Source of the DNA: Shinisaurus crocodilurus
Lineage: Eukaryota; Chordata; Lepidosauria; Squamata; Shinisauridae
Reading direction: 5' to 3'
DNA length: 64,000 bases
NCBI GenBank assembly: GCA_021292165.1
Contig: CM037885.1
Location: forward strand, 6,381,042 to 6,445,041
A program made the translations under genes and the position numbers. A model generated the notes under the pieces. The model was given only the letters and a program-made list of their open reading frames with translations, was not told the DNA's origin and searched no databases. Below are positions 1 through 12,433 of the stretch, piece after piece. Numbering within the stretch: position 1 is the first letter of the stretch; every line of letters starts with the position of its first letter.

Positions 1-640
1 ATATTGTCATGATTAGCTGATATGTCTGCTAAGTAAACTTTGATAGAAGAAAGAGCTAAACCTCTAGATTTCAATTAAAGAAGAAAGTCCAATATACTTG
101 GTAGACTACAGGATTTGGGGTCCTGTTCTGTTGGAGCAAAAAATTTCAGAAATGGCAGTGTACGAGGCCCGGGTGGAAGGTTTGTGTGAAGGAGCCATTA
201 CTTCCAGGACCTTGTTGGAGAATCTGTGAGGCTGCCGATTTCCCATGCAGTGAGATGCAGGGTCTCCAGGTCTGGGTGCCTGAGCTTCCTGTTGTTCATT
301 GTGAAGAGATCCAGGAGATGAGGGAGATGGCAAAAAGTGTGGATGGACAGGAGAAGTGTTGCAAACCATGTTTGCCTTGGCCACCATGGGGTTATCAAGA
401 TGCAATGAGCCCCATCTTCCTGTATCTTGTTCACTACTCGTGTGCCTAGAGGGAAACGGGGGTGGGGGTGGGGCGAACATAGGTTAGAGTGCCTCCCCAG
501 AAAAGAAGGAAAGCATCTCCCAGAGAGTTCCCACTCATGAAAGGAGGTCCCTAACCTGCTGAGCAAGTCAGCAAGAGTATTGGATGTTCCTGCAAAGTGT
601 ATGGCACTGGGGTAGTGTGGTGACGTATGCACCAGTCCCA
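1..640 (-). pseudogene. DIRS-like retrotransposon fragment, RT/RNase H-side region
   Basis: Read on the minus strand, the segment from about 632 to 198 encodes a stretch with the cadence of the RNase H end of vertebrate DIRS-type retroelements: an 'AGTSNTLADLLSR' block, then 'HEWEL', then 'EGAHCILITPWWPRQTWF', and 'LRHPDLETLHLTAW'. These blocks occur in this order in DIRS polyproteins as I know them. The frame opens and closes without a full-length ORF, so this is a decayed fragment. It probably belongs with the gag-like remnant at 1.5-2.56 kb on the same strand, with the intervening reverse transcriptase missing. The assignment is by motif recognition only. Confidence 0.55.
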
Positions 641-1499
641 GAAATTGAGGGCGAGTCGAAGGAGCGGAAGGGATCTCGTCTCGCCTTGCTTGTTTATATA
701 GAAGATAGCTGTGGTATTGTGACTTTCATTTTGTCTTTGATTGGGATGCTTCCACTTTTATGGAGTTTGGTGTGGGGTGTTCGAAGAGGAAGGAGCAAGC
801 CTCTTCTTGAACCCTATATAGATTTTCTATTTTTCTAGACGTGGGCAGAAGAGTAGAGGGTTTTGCCCATGATTGTTTGATTATGTGCAGTAACGTTGGA
901 AACATGGGGATGGTCATTGGTGGAAGTCAGTCGCATTGTACCCTTTTAAAGACTGGGTCAGGACTGGGGGGAGGGGACTTTAATCTCTAGTCCAAGGGAT
1001 TTTGCTGTTCTGAGGATTTGTTCCATGTATGGCCTGATGTCATCCAACAGGGAGAGAGGATTTTGATCCCCTACAGTGGCATTCAGTGAGAAGGTTGAAG
1101 TCCCAACAAAAGAGGTGGAAGACGAGTCTGAGCAACTAGACATCCTGCACTGAAGAGTAGTCATTAGTCGATGTTTCTGTGTTAGGGGCCACTGATGGCT
1201 GGGTAAGTTGTACTGCCAGCAGTGACTGAGTAGCGGCGGCCGGTGGCTCCCAAGAGTTTTTTTCACAATTGCATCCTGAAAGGAGGAGGGCAGAGAGCAA
1301 GTGGCTAACTGGTAAGGCTCGGTACTGCAATAGGTTCTGATAACTGAGCGTCAGGTGGTTTAGATACCATGTGAGAAAGTGTTGTACAGTTAGAAATTGC
1401 CTTACATTGTTCTAGACAGTGAGGGGAGTGAGAAAGTTGGCAATGGGGATGAAAATGTGGGTATCTCTATCCCCATATTCATAATGATGCTGTCTGCGC

Positions 1500-2560
1500 G
1501 TGAATGATCCTCATAATAATGAGAGGGAGACTTGTAGAAGCAGGGCCTGTCTATGGCTCCCCCACAGCATATCGTAGCAATGACAAAGAAAGCCTCCCAA
1601 AGAGGCTGAGGAAGCTGGTGAGGTCTGTTGGTACCAAGGGAATCTATACTTTCTCAGAGAACGGTCTTGGGGTAAATGATAGTATAGTTCCGACAAGAAG
1701 CGTTCCTTGGATTCACCATCTGATACTGAACCCAGGCACCGGCTATCGTCCGGGGAGTTACAGTCCCCAGTAGTTTCTCTAGGATCAGCATCAGCAATCG
1801 CATGAGAGTTTGAGGCATTGTCTGCACTGAGGCACTGTCTGCACTGAGGGCAGCTGATTTGGAGCCAGTGTTGGCTCGGGACCGATGTTGGACTGTTGGA
1901 TCCTACGAGCCATCAGTCTTTTTGGTTTTTTTGGTCCCGGAGCCCGGCGGTTAGCGGGGTGCTTGTTTGGGGACTTGGTCTGCTTGATCTGTTCAGTCTC
2001 AACCATTGGCACTGAAGGGCCAGTTTTGAGCAGTTGGTCTAAGGGAACAGACAAAGCTGTCGGGACTGCAAGGGCTGGTACTCCTGATACCAGGGATGGT
2101 TGCCCCGAAGCGCTTTCCATTATGTTGTGCGCTGGAAGAAGCTGAGAAAGTGCCAGAGCCAGTTTCTTGCAAACGGAGGCCGAGGCAGTATGCAGAGGCC
2201 GGTTCAGTGCTGCCGTATCTGCTGCCTTGAGAGTTTGTTCTCCCAATAGGGCATGAGGCATGCCATTCTGTTTGTCCTGGCCTGCTTCATAAAGGCCCAG
2301 CAGTGGGTACAGGAGTCCACCCTGTGTGCCTCTCCAAGGCAGAGAAGGCAACTTGGAGCGTCCTTGAGGGCCTTGGTGGCCATGTACCCTGAAGGGGCAA
2401 TGAAGAAAAAGCAAGAAAACTCAGAGGAGATAGGAAAGGGGGAAAAGCGGGAAAGAAAAGAACTCTGTTTAGTGTCCCAGGAGGGGACAATAGGATTTTT
2501 AGAGGGTGTTTTTGTTTGTTTTTGCTTTGCTGTTGAGGCATGAGAATGTTCCAAATGGTA
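1500..2560 (-). pseudogene. DIRS-like ORF1 (gag-like) remnant
   Basis: On the minus strand near 2400-2280 there is a Cys/His cluster (C-x2-C-x4-H-x5-C-x2-C, in 'CLLCLGEAHRVDSCTHC') followed by 'QARTNRMACL'. This arrangement is typical of the ORF1 product of reptilian DIRS elements. Downstream on the same strand the sequence is proline/serine-rich and continues in a shifted frame to about 1500. No intact ORF spans it, so it is broken. Together with 1-640 it suggests one minus-strand DIRS insertion with internal loss. An alternative is two separate fragments. Confidence 0.5.
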
Positions 2561-2672
2561 CCCATTGCTGTGGTGGACAAAAATAAACTGAAAGGCAGAC
2601 AGGAGCTATGTCCAGAGTGCGTGCAGGGGAGGTGGGCAGGCCTCCCGCCTAAAACTCTGTTTTGCTCTGGAG

Positions 2673-2770
2673 CAGTGTTCTCCAACCTTGGGTCCCCAGA
2701 TGTTTCTGGCTGGGGCATGCTGGGAGTTGTAGGCCAAAAACATCTGGGGACCCAAGGTTGGAGGACACTG
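2673..2770. mobile_element. hAT-type foldback MITE, copy A of the 'cagtgttctcc' family
   Basis: Inverted ends 'cagtgttctccaaccttggg' and its complement enclose a short centre containing 'ctgggagttgtaggcc'. The flanking 8-mers ctctggag and ctctagaa match at 6 of 8 positions, consistent with a decayed hAT target duplication. Three longer relatives lie at 28543, 43221 and 45441. Confidence 0.7.
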
Positions 2771-2959
2771 CTCTAGAATGTTCTGAATGTTCTGTGCAGG
2801 TCCAGAACCCATATGTGTGAGTCACAGAGACCACAAAGAAGAATCTTGGGCTATGCAGGACTGTTTCTCCTTTCCCATCTGTCCCTCGTAATTTCCCACC
2901 ACCTTTGTTAGTTTGGATCCACTCTGTGGCTAGGTGGAGCTGGGTCCATTGTTTTAAGG

Positions 2960-3195
2960 TTTATTTATTTATTTATTTATTATATTTATACCCCGCCTTT
3001 TTTCCTGCAAGGAACCCAAGGCGGCTTACATAATCCTCCTCCTCTCCATGTTATCCTCACAACAACCCTGTGAGGTAGGTTAGGCTGAGAGACCGTGACT
3101 GGCCCAAAGTCACCCAGGGAGCTTCGTGGCCAAGTGGGGACTAGAACCCAGATCTCCCGAGTCCCAGTCCAACACTCTCACCACTACGCCACGCC
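2960..3195 (-). repeat. tRNA/MIR-like SINE with L2-like tail, minus strand
   Basis: In reverse orientation this reads as a tRNA-like head (B-box-like 'gggttctagtcccc'), a middle with 'cactgg..gactttgggcc', and a tail 'aaggcggg(g)tataaat' with TTTA/TAAA repeats. Further copies lie at 12434-12652, 20789-21016, 55031-55226 and 59064-59318. The ATTT-rich side marks the 3' end. Confidence 0.8.
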
Positions 3196-3453
3196 ATTTG
3201 TATTTATGTGGTTTTAATATTTTGTTGTGTTTATAAGCTGCCTTGGGGACCCAGTTGGTGTTGAAAAATGAGCTAGAAATTTTAATCTATGTGAATTATG
3301 CCAATCAACTGCACGGTTTCCGGGGCCAGGCAAGACCTGGCTTCAGGGAATTTCCCAGAGGAGAACTGTGGTGTTGAAAGAAGCTCCCTACAGATATGGA
3401 GCTAAAAACTACTGGGCAAATGTTCTCAAATCTTTCATGGACAGATGCGTATA

Positions 3454-3703
3454 CAGTCATGCCTTGGATTGAGAGCATAATTCGTTCTGGAAATGTGCTT
3501 GTAATCCAAAACACTCTTATATCAAAACGAAATCCCCCCAAAAAAATTTGTACAGAGATTTTTAATTTAAGCCATACTACAGTACTTGTATTGCAAGACG
3601 TCACTTGTATATCAAGTAAAAAAAAATTAAACAAATATTTAAAATTTTGCTTGTCTTGCAAAATGCTCTCAAACCAAGTTACTTGCAATCCAAGGTATTA
3701 CTG
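3454..3703. mobile_element. Tc1/mariner (Tigger-like) MITE, copy 1
   Basis: Terminal inverted repeats start 'cagtcatgccttggatt' and end in a complementary 'aatccaaggtattactg'. The left flank is TA and the right is CA (one substitution). Copy 2 at 14593-14846 is in the opposite orientation and has an intact TA on both sides. Confidence 0.7.
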
Positions 3704-4539
3704 CAGTGTAATTCTTGTGTGACATTTGAACGTATCTTCAGACAGAAGTGTGACTTATGAAACTTGGAGAGGGGAGTGCCTCATTGTATAGCCACCATGA
3801 TTGCATTGCTGTAATGTAAGGGTTGTTTTATCCAACTGTAAAATGAGATGATTAAAACTTGCCCTTCCCAGCTGACCTGTATCATTTTGGTGTTCCAGAA
3901 GCCAAATTCATTTAATCTGGAACCAAAGTAAAGTGGACCTCAGTAGTCTATACTTTTTTACATGTTGGTATCCATCAAAAAAGTGTAAGACCAATGCTGT
4001 GGTTTCTCAGTGCTGGCAAAGGTACCGTAAGCTCCTCAGGTAGCCAGTATCTAAATTCTTTGAATGGTTTATTGGATATGTAAATCTTCCACTTTAAGGA
4101 CAGATAGGAGGTAGGGGGAGAGAAGAGAAAAACAGGTTGAAAACACCTGAATTAAAAAACAAAAAGAAACAATCTAAAAACCTTCCACATATGGAGAATA
4201 TTCCATTCCTCTGAACATAGGGGGAAAGGAGCAATGGAAGAGACAATTTTGAGTTGATCTTGCAGCAAGTGTGTGATGGAGTCTTGACCTGGCTCCTTCC
4301 CTTTCCTAGTTCTATCTCATAAGGCAGTTTGTCTTAATAGACCCAAAATATGCAACACTTGAGAAACTGCAGGATTGTTATTGTCATTGTTTAATCCATA
4401 TATGCGCAGCCGGCTTGCTGCTGCCTGCTAGCTCCAGGGTGCCCTTTCCACTTTTCCCACACAGCTGATAAGCCATCAGCAGGGAACAGATCACTGTCAT
4501 CCCCCACCCCTTTAGCAATCCTGATTAATGTTGCGGAGT

Positions 4540-4580
<41 letters not shown>

Positions 4581-7500
4581 TTTTAACCCTCCCCACTCCC
4601 CAGCAATCCTTATTAGAAATCCAAAGATGCCCTGCCCAGCTGAATGTTTAGATGTGAATGATACCAGTAAACCACCAATGGTGACACGTTTTGTGCAAGT
4701 TCTCTCTCTCTCTCTTTTTTTTTTTCCTCCAGAAACATTTTGGAATATTCTGTTACCAAACATCTTAGGCCATCATCTAGCAAATGCTTTCCAGAAAACC
4801 TAAAATATCAGAAAGTTGCAATTTATACACGTTTGCATATATCCATATAACTTGTGTGTGTTATTCTGTTTGCAAACTGTAGTCTCTTTGTATGTGTTGG
4901 AACCCTACCCTCTTTTAGGTTGAGGACTAGGATGGTGAAATGGAAAGAGAGAATGCAAAGAATATTGAGGAACAGCAACTGCCATGGGAAGGAGAGAAGA
5001 GTTAATATTCATAGAAAACCCAACTCAGATCCTTGCCTTTTTTGTGCTTTTAAGTTAAGATAAAGCAGTAATTTAAATCCAGTAATATACTTGGCCATCC
5101 GTGCAGACAATTGAGAGTTCTACTTGAAGGAGAAGGAGGAATAAGGCAGGACAGGTTATAGAGACCCTCAAGCCTTACAGAAAAAATGGGGAAAGACCCA
5201 TCACCAAACCCACCTTGCACACATCCCACGATCTCCCCCCACACCTGCCAAATCATCCTGCAGTCTGGAAAATATGTGGGGGAAGAAGGAAAGGGGCAGA
5301 GGGAGGAAAATAGGTTCTCTCTCCCCTACTTTTAAACCCTAGATCTTTCTCTCTCTCTTTAATTTACTTAAATGGTGAGTTATGCATCTATAATAGGTTT
5401 ATAATTTGGATTAGTACCTTGATGATGCAGTGAGACCACAATGCCAGACCAAACTTTTGGCTGAATTGAGTGTATTAGCTGGTCCAGATGGGTTGGGAAA
5501 TAGCACCAGAACTTCCTTGCTCACTTTCTTGCTAGAACTTAGGAAGGGCTGGTAAACTGGTGAAGGAAGACACGTGGTGTTTCTCTTATCTCTTGATGAA
5601 AAGGACACTAGAATAGCAACAGGTACGTCCTGGTTGGCATGAGATTTTCCCAGAGCTGCAAAAGGCACATGGAAGTCATCAGGAGAGACAATATTATGCA
5701 TCCCCTCTCTGCACAGTGCAGAGGCCTAGGATTGAGCCTTTTTTTTATCAGAAGTACCCAGCTAACAGAGCTAACTGCCCTGGGAGAATCCAGCTATCCA
5801 TCTCATTGAGCATGTTCAAATGATGAGTTAAAACAACTTCTTTGAATGCATGCTTTATGGTGCTGCTTATTGTGCCTGCCTTCTTCTTTTTGCTGGTGCT
5901 GCTACTTTTAGTTTGGGGTTTCGTTTTGTTTTAGTGGTGTTGCCGCTAGGTTGTTTTGATACTGTGTTTTGTAATGGTGATTCTAAAATACTCACAGGAC
6001 CTTATTTCGGTGGAGAGTGCAGGATATAAATTGTTTAATAACCCAACTTCTTTGTTATACATAGGGACAGTTGTTGCCATGTTGCTCTGGGAAAATAAGA
6101 AATGGAAATATTCATATAAGGGACCATCTTGCTCTTCCTTGCCCTTCATTAAAGCCTGTGTATGACAAGACTTTAAAAGACTTGTCTTTGAATTAAAAAT
6201 CCATATCCTTGCTGCACACGCATAGTGGGTATTGGGTTTTGAAGTGCTAAACATTTTGTGATAGGCCCCATATCAGATCCTGTATCTGAAAGGACTAAAA
6301 TACGTCCTATCTCCTTATACTGTGCCTGAGATGTAGCTGTCCTTTCCATTCTGCCTGATGAAGAGTTCTGTGTAACTTGAAGGACCTGGATATTCCAACA
6401 GCAAGGGAAATTGGCCAGAGAAAAACAATCACTTCCCTAACTCTAATTTGAGGCAATCTGACTACATTTCAATACACTGAATTTCCTCACATAAACAGCT
6501 GGGCACTCCCTTGATGCGGTCCAATCTAAATGCATTTCTTTTTCTTGGAAAGGCGGGCCATCAATAGCCTGTTGTATCTCTCCCTTCTCTAGCCAGAGAC
6601 CCCCCTCTGCAGCAGTCCTTTGTGGTTATAGTGGCATTTCAGTCCCTCCCTCGCCCCCTGCTGCAGCTCAGCAGGCCGTCTCGATGCTTTAGAGGTCTGC
6701 CGTGATTCAAGCCTAGTGCTATTGGTCAGGACATGAATCCCAGCCAAGCTAAAGGGAGGGGGGAGGGGGAGGAAGAGCGACACACACCATGTGTTGGCAC
6801 ACAATACCAGATGCCGGGTTTAATAATGGGGAAGCCTTTTTTGCCCCAGGCACAGTTGATTGTTCAGCAGCCCCTGCAGAAGAGCTGCAAAAATAAAACA
6901 TCTGATAGGTGGATGGAAGTGTAAACAGGGGGTGGTGTTCTGTGTATTTTTTAATGGACTGCACTACTGTAACCGAGAAGGCAATACTCCAAGATGGTTA
7001 CAGGCACAGCACATCTTGTTTTGTAACCAGAGGCTGGCTGTTTTGCCTCTTTGTAGAATGGCTTGGAATATTTTCTGCAATTTCTTGCTGTAATAAAGGG
7101 ATTGCTGTCTGTGAAGCTTTATTGCTTTTCTCCCAGTTTTGCATTTGTGTTTAGTTTTTATATGTTTTTTGAAGATGAGAGCTTGGAAAAAGCATCTCCT
7201 ATCCCACCCTTCACTTCAGCAGCTGTAGAGAAATAGCCGGTCTTTCTTCCTTCAACTTGTTCTCTTTTTTAGGTACCTGTATTTACATAAGCTTTGAATA
7301 GACATAGAGTGGAGATTTTTTACCAAGGATAGAATCTATGCTTGGTCTGAAAAACCACTTAGCAGGGATAAGCCTTATAGAAGTGAATCTCAATTGCAAA
7401 ATGTACAAAAGGATCAAAGGGGTATGCAACTGCAAGATGTACAGGCACAGGCATACATACACACAGCCCCCAGTATTGCACATGCTGTGCAAATGTATTT

Positions 7501-8002
7501 GTGTTTTCGTCTGAAATACTTTTTGTTACATCACTGAGATGTCTTACTAGAGTCTGAGATGATGATGGGGAAGGAATTAAAGATGTAAAGTCCTGCAAAA
7601 GCAGAAGGTGCCAACAGAGTTCTCTAGCATGTGCAGAGAACTGTGGAGAAGAAAGGAGTCGGTCTCTCACTTTGTACTGGATTTGGAGAAGGCAGAAGCA
7701 GTCCCCCTCACTGCTCCTGTCTCTTGAAAGCCCAGCATGAAGTGTGAGACTGACGTCAACCCTCCCCAGAGTTCCCTGTGCCAGGGGACTTGGGAAGGGA
7801 GATGTCTTGCACTTGGCACAGTGAAAGGCCCCACTGAGTTATCTGCAATTTATAGAGAATTGATGGGAGGAAGGAATCTTTGCTGGGCATCCATAACCGT
7901 GGCAGTGCCAGAGGGGGAGCAGCAGATGACACTGACTCCCTGGCAACTGGATTTATGGACTCCTTAGATGTATAGAGGCAATGTAGAAACATTGGTGTAG
8001 AC
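3704..8002. other. Non-coding stretch, no gene recognised
   Basis: No ORF here resembles a known protein and I see no splice-bounded exon. A (TG)n(GA)n microsatellite lies at about 4538-4580 and a (CT)n-T tract at about 4701-4727. The segment 6589-6760 is GC-rich, contains 'attggt' and does not look like the repeats nearby, but nothing shows that it is regulatory. Confidence 0.5.
4538..4580. repeat. (TG)n(GA)n microsatellite
   Basis: A run of alternating TG passes directly into alternating GA. Confidence 0.95.
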
Positions 8003-8156
8003 CAGGGGTAGGCCACCTGGTGCCCTCCAGGAATTCTGGATGACACCTCCCATATGCCCCAGCCAGCATGGTCAATGGCCAGGGTTTATAGGAGTTGTAG
8101 TTCAAAATCCCTGGAAGGCACCAAGTTGCTTAGTCCTACCATGTTTCCTGCCCCTG
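8003..8156. mobile_element. hAT-type MITE
   Basis: The left end 'caggggtaggccacctggtg' pairs with a right end reading 'ggcaccaagttgc...tcctacc...cccctg'. Flanking 8-mers are gtgtagac and ctctagac (6 of 8). The inside carries the same 'ggagttgtagttc' motif as the other MITEs of this region. Confidence 0.6.
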
Positions 8157-8410
8157 CTCTAGACCATCGCTGATTTCTGAGCCTTCGGCAGAAACTCTCC
8201 AAAGATGAGGTTTCCAGTGTTAGAGTAACAGTTGTGTGCATTGAGCTGTATTGAGCCCTATTCAAAGCAGGGTGGATAAATCAGAATTTTTAAAAAAATT
8301 GAAATCAATTTTTTAAAATAAATATACAATAATAAATTTCTCATTTAAACAACAAAATAGTTACAAGTAAACCTCCATCATAATAAACATGCTAAACTTA
8401 CACTTATTGA

Positions 8411-9345
8411 CTAGGTTCACACGACATGACAACCCACCATGGCTTATAAGCCAGGACAGGTTTGTCAGCCTGGCTTATTTTGGGGTTATAAGCCACCCTG
8501 ACAAGCCATAGCTTGCAGTAGGGTCTGTTTGACCCACGATGGGTTGTCGTGTCATCCGAACTCGTGGGTCAAGCTCTACTGCAACAGCAGCAAAAAAAAA
8601 CCTTGCTGCTCTTGCCAAGCGGCTGCCAGGCGAGCGCAGCTGACGGCCACCCCCAAAGTGCCCAAGCGGCACTTGGAGGCAGCTGTCAGAGGCTTCCCCC
8701 ACCTGCTGCCACCAGCTGTTTCAGGCTGGTGGTGCAGAAGAGGAGGTCTCTTCAGCCACCTATGCACATAGCCAGCTGGAATGATCTCCATTTCCCTGCC
8801 ACCCCCTGCTGGCCTGAAATGGCTGGCAGCACCGGCAAGAAAGAGGAGGTCGCTTCAGCTGGCTATGCGCATTGCTGGCTGGAGTGATCTCTCCCCACCG
8901 CCCCCACCAGCTGTTTTGGGCCAGCAGGGAATGTTGGGGCCATCACGTAGCAGCTAGGAGTGGCAGAGAGGCAATCGCTGCTGCTGACTTGTGGGGCAGC
9001 AGCAGCAGCAGCAGCAATCACAGCTCCCCTGCTGCCTGCCATGGTGGTGAGCCCTTTTGGCTCAACTTGGGCGTTGGCAGCAGCAATCTCTGCTCCTCTG
9101 TTCCCCCATTCCCCATCACTGCTGGGGCTTTCGCGGCAGTGGGGAGGAGGGGACCTCAGTGCCCCCCTCCTCCCCACTGCTGCGAAAGCTACCCTGGGCT
9201 ACCTGCAAGAGGACCGAGGGGGGGGGGAGGAGGTGGGCAGGGACCCACGATGTGCCCGAACTTCTGTAGGGCACGTTATGGGCCCTCAGGCTGACAACCC
9301 ACACTGCATGACTTGTGCCACAGTGTGCATTGTCATGACACGCAA
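8411..9345. mobile_element. GC-rich non-autonomous DNA element of the 'gggttcacacgacatgacaac' family
   Basis: The left end reads 'ggttcacacgacatgacaac' followed by 'ccaccatggcttataagcc'. The same end recurs at 11148, and in reverse at about 15945 and 61935. The segment 8480-8570 is the reverse complement of 61720-61850. The core is GC- and CTG/CAG-rich and holds a roughly 100-bp tandem duplication (about 8745-8845 and 8850-8930). The right boundary is not clear. The open frames across the core have no recognisable product. Confidence 0.5.
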
Positions 9346-10342
9346 AGCCACCCATAGTCTCATTTAAAAAATTATCTGTCACATTCACACATACTGAATT
9401 ACGGTACCTACCAATTGAACATGGGCTGTTATTTCAGTTTTTCATCTCATGAAAATGGCTCTGTCCAGCCTAACTACCAGCTCTTGTTTCTTGAAAGTTC
9501 AGGGTTTTCAGTTTCTGTTTCTGTGACTAAAGTCACATGTGCAAATACCCAGGGTTCTATTATGAAATTCCCTTTCCAACACATCTGGAAAATGATTCCT
9601 GTTTCAGAATTCTGATTATACTTTTGTTCCGTGGTTGCAAGGAAGAGGAGCTTGTTGCCGTGTCAGTTTTTAATGAGCAAAGCCCCCCCCTCTTCAGTTA
9701 CTCTGGAGTTTAGAAGGGGAGGGTATTGCAACTGATAACAAAGTTCGTTTGTGATCAGCAAAATTGGTTCAGTTTTGGTGAGGATACATCATTTAATAAG
9801 GGAAAGGGAAAAGTAAGCAAAGATGGACAGGAGCAAAATTCTGATTTGGCAAATCAGGCTGTGCTGTGTCTCACCTGAAAATAACCTAATTATTCAAACT
9901 CACTCAAATAAGCCAGAGGAGGTGCTGCCAATTAAACCACAGACTCTTTGCTCCCAGAGCTTTCTGTGGGAAAGTGGGTTTGAAAGGAACTATTTGGCTG
10001 AGAGTGCCTGGGCCGGCCAGAGCCAACTTTCTTTCTCTGCTAGTAATTATTAATGCTTTTTCCTCTCTTGAATTATTGGAGGCTTAAATATTTTGGCCTA
10101 GCATAGCTAGGTTCTGATATAGCCACAGGTACAATTGGCTGGCTTCAAGCATGTTGAGACTAGTACTATAGTATGTGCGGCAGTATTGAAGTGTTGGCAC
10201 ACAGTATTGTAGAAGTGCTTTAATATGAAGTAGCAAAGGTTAGTTGAGCATAGAAGTTTGATGGGCGTGGGCTTGAGGTGCCTGTCTCTTCTGCAATACC
10301 TCCCAAACCTCTAAATCAGGCTACTGTTGTCTTCCTAAATTA
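9346..10342. other. Low-repeat stretch, no gene recognised
   Basis: None of the repeat families identified elsewhere in the window is apparent here. The part from about 9600 to 10060 reads as unique sequence with homeodomain-like AT motifs ('cctaattattc', 'ccaattaaacc'). It could be a conserved non-coding element, but this cannot be judged without alignment. Confidence 0.3.
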
Positions 10343-10585
10343 CAGGCAGTCCCCAGGTTACGAATGACTTCCGTTCTTAAGAATGTCTTTATGTCGAATT
10401 TGTATGTAAGTCAGAACAGCATAGCATCCTATACGTTAAAATCGGCATTTACGTAAGTTACGCTAATTGCGTAGTATACTACGCTACGTACTCTACGTAA
10501 ACAACATAGCGCCGGGGAGCCCAGAAGTCCATTCTTAAGTATGGGTTGTCTGTAAGTCGGATGTTCTTAACTCGGGGACTGCCTG
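10343..10585. mobile_element. Tc1/mariner (Tigger-like) MITE with TA duplication
   Basis: Inverted ends 'caggcagtccccaggttac' and 'ctcggggactgcctg' are flanked by TA on both sides (10341-10342 and 10586-10587). There is no internal coding sequence. Confidence 0.8.
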
Positions 10586-10911
10586 TAGTTCCCCACAGTT
10601 GACTACTTTTCATACTACATTTTCTGAGAGCAGTTCACCTTCTGTGTTAATTATCCTGTTTCTAAATACTTGAAAACATAATGCTAAAATGACAGTGCAC
10701 AAAACTAGCTCTGAGAGAAGGCTCATGAGCTGCTACTTGAGTCTTGCCATGAAAGGGTCTTTTCTGTGAGCTAGTTGCCTTGTTGTTCTGGCCTAACATT
10801 TTTTTCCTTACGCTTTCTTATGAGTGATTCTTCCAAAATAGAGTGCTGGAGAGCAACCACCCAATCCACATGAAACAGTGTTATATGTGATAGTAGCAGC
10901 ACAGTCTTAGC

Positions 10912-11083
10912 TTCATAGATTTCATAGATCATAGAGTTGGAAGGAGCCTACAAGGCTATCGAGTCCAACCCCCTGCTCAATGCAGGGAACTAGAGGAGGG
11001 GTCTCCCATCCAAGTAATAGCCAGGCCTGACCCTGCTTAGCTTTCCACGCTCAGACAAGCTGAGCCAGCGTGAGCCACAGGCT
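10912..11083 (-). repeat. 5S-rRNA-headed SINE with CR1-like tail, copy 1
   Basis: On the minus strand the head contains 'agctaagcagggtc' and 'acttggatgggagacc' (here slightly mutated). These correspond to box A and the IE/box C part of the 5S rRNA internal promoter. The tail 'ccttccaactctatgatct' resembles the 3' end of CR1 LINEs. Four other copies lie in the window. Confidence 0.8.
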
Positions 11084-11681
11084 TCTATAATGCCCACTCA
11101 AAACTAAGTGGTTAAAAAGCTTCTCAAGAAAGTTCATTACATTGACTGGGTTCACACAACATGATAAGCCATGGTGGCTTATAAGCCATGTTTGTTCCAG
11201 AGTTGTCTCAGGAGCCCAATACACACAGTCACATTGAGGTAGTGCTTATGAGACTATTGGTTTGCTTGCTTTTACTAATCTTAGGTGATAAGGAAGTTCT
11301 GTGTGAGCTAATTCACATATATTTATCACTTGATAACGGCAACATTTAAGTGGTGACTTGCATGTATGAATGAGCCATTATGGATATAACACCACAGACA
11401 AAACTCCGTAATAGCCACTTCATTTAACCAAGCTTTCTGATAATGGTTAGGGTGATCTCTTGCTCTCAAACCCTTCCTGGGTTCTCTGCTGCCCCTCTCT
11501 ATAAGATTTGGCATCTTGGGTATAGGATCTCATGTTTTGCTTCTGTTACTCGGTAAACATCATGTACACTCATCTCATTATATACACAATAATAATACTG
11601 AACATGGCTCTTGGAAACAGCTGCTTATGACATACAAAAGATCACACTTTTAAAAAAAAATGTAGTTGCCCGCCCCTAGTG

Positions 11682-11939
11682 CAGGAATGGCAGAAGGGAT
11701 CTATTGGTAGATCTCTTGATGATTTGTAGTAGGTCAGCAAAGATTTCTGACTCCCAATTGTTTAGCAATATCAATAACAAGATCACCACCACCACTATTA
11801 ACTGCTGAAATGAAGAAAGCTTAGTGGTAACTAGAAATGGAAAATCCTGGGCTCAGAATTCTGCACCATGCTCAGGTTGTTGGATCTCAGGATTCTACTA
11901 CGAGACAGATCCAGCAAGCCTGAAGTCTGCCCACCCCTG
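11682..11939. mobile_element. hAT-type MITE
   Basis: The element begins 'caggaatggcagaag' and ends 'cttctgcccacccctg'-like (observed 'gtctgcccacccctg'). Flanking 8-mers are ccctagtg and ctctagtg (7 of 8), as expected for hAT. Confidence 0.65.
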
Positions 11940-12433
11940 CTCTAGTGAGCTGAAGGACAGTGTGTGACATTATTTTTACATTTATGCCATATCATTACCA
12001 CTATCACCTCTGTTTCATATTCACAATTATGAAGGCCACTTAGAATTGCACTTCAGCAATTCAGCGGGAGAAAGTAGGGAAAAAATCCATGGCTTATCTA
12101 CTGTTTTGTTAGTGTTTCACCACTCTGATTTTGAGTGCAAAAGTGGGCTAAGGGGTGACTAATCATGGTATGTGGTCTCAACTATTTACCCTTACACTGT
12201 ACGTAGAAAAATGAGCACAGTGCTGCTGTCCATTTCTTATCTTTTCCCAGTTAATTGTGAACCAGCAACATTTAACAACCCTAATTGCTTGGAAGAGGTT
12301 AGCCCTGGACAGTTTAATAACTCTGCATTTCCTTTCTCAAGGTCTTCATCTTATCAACAGAAAAACAGAGTAAGGGAGGGGCAGAATTTGGGAGCCTACT
12401 TCTACTTACATTCATGATGGTTTTGTATACATT

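Noticed and set aside
8540..9300. A CpG-island promoter or a coding exon in the GC-rich block
   Set aside because: Its flank is shared with other copies of a DNA element and the open frames on both strands are low-complexity without recognisable domains.
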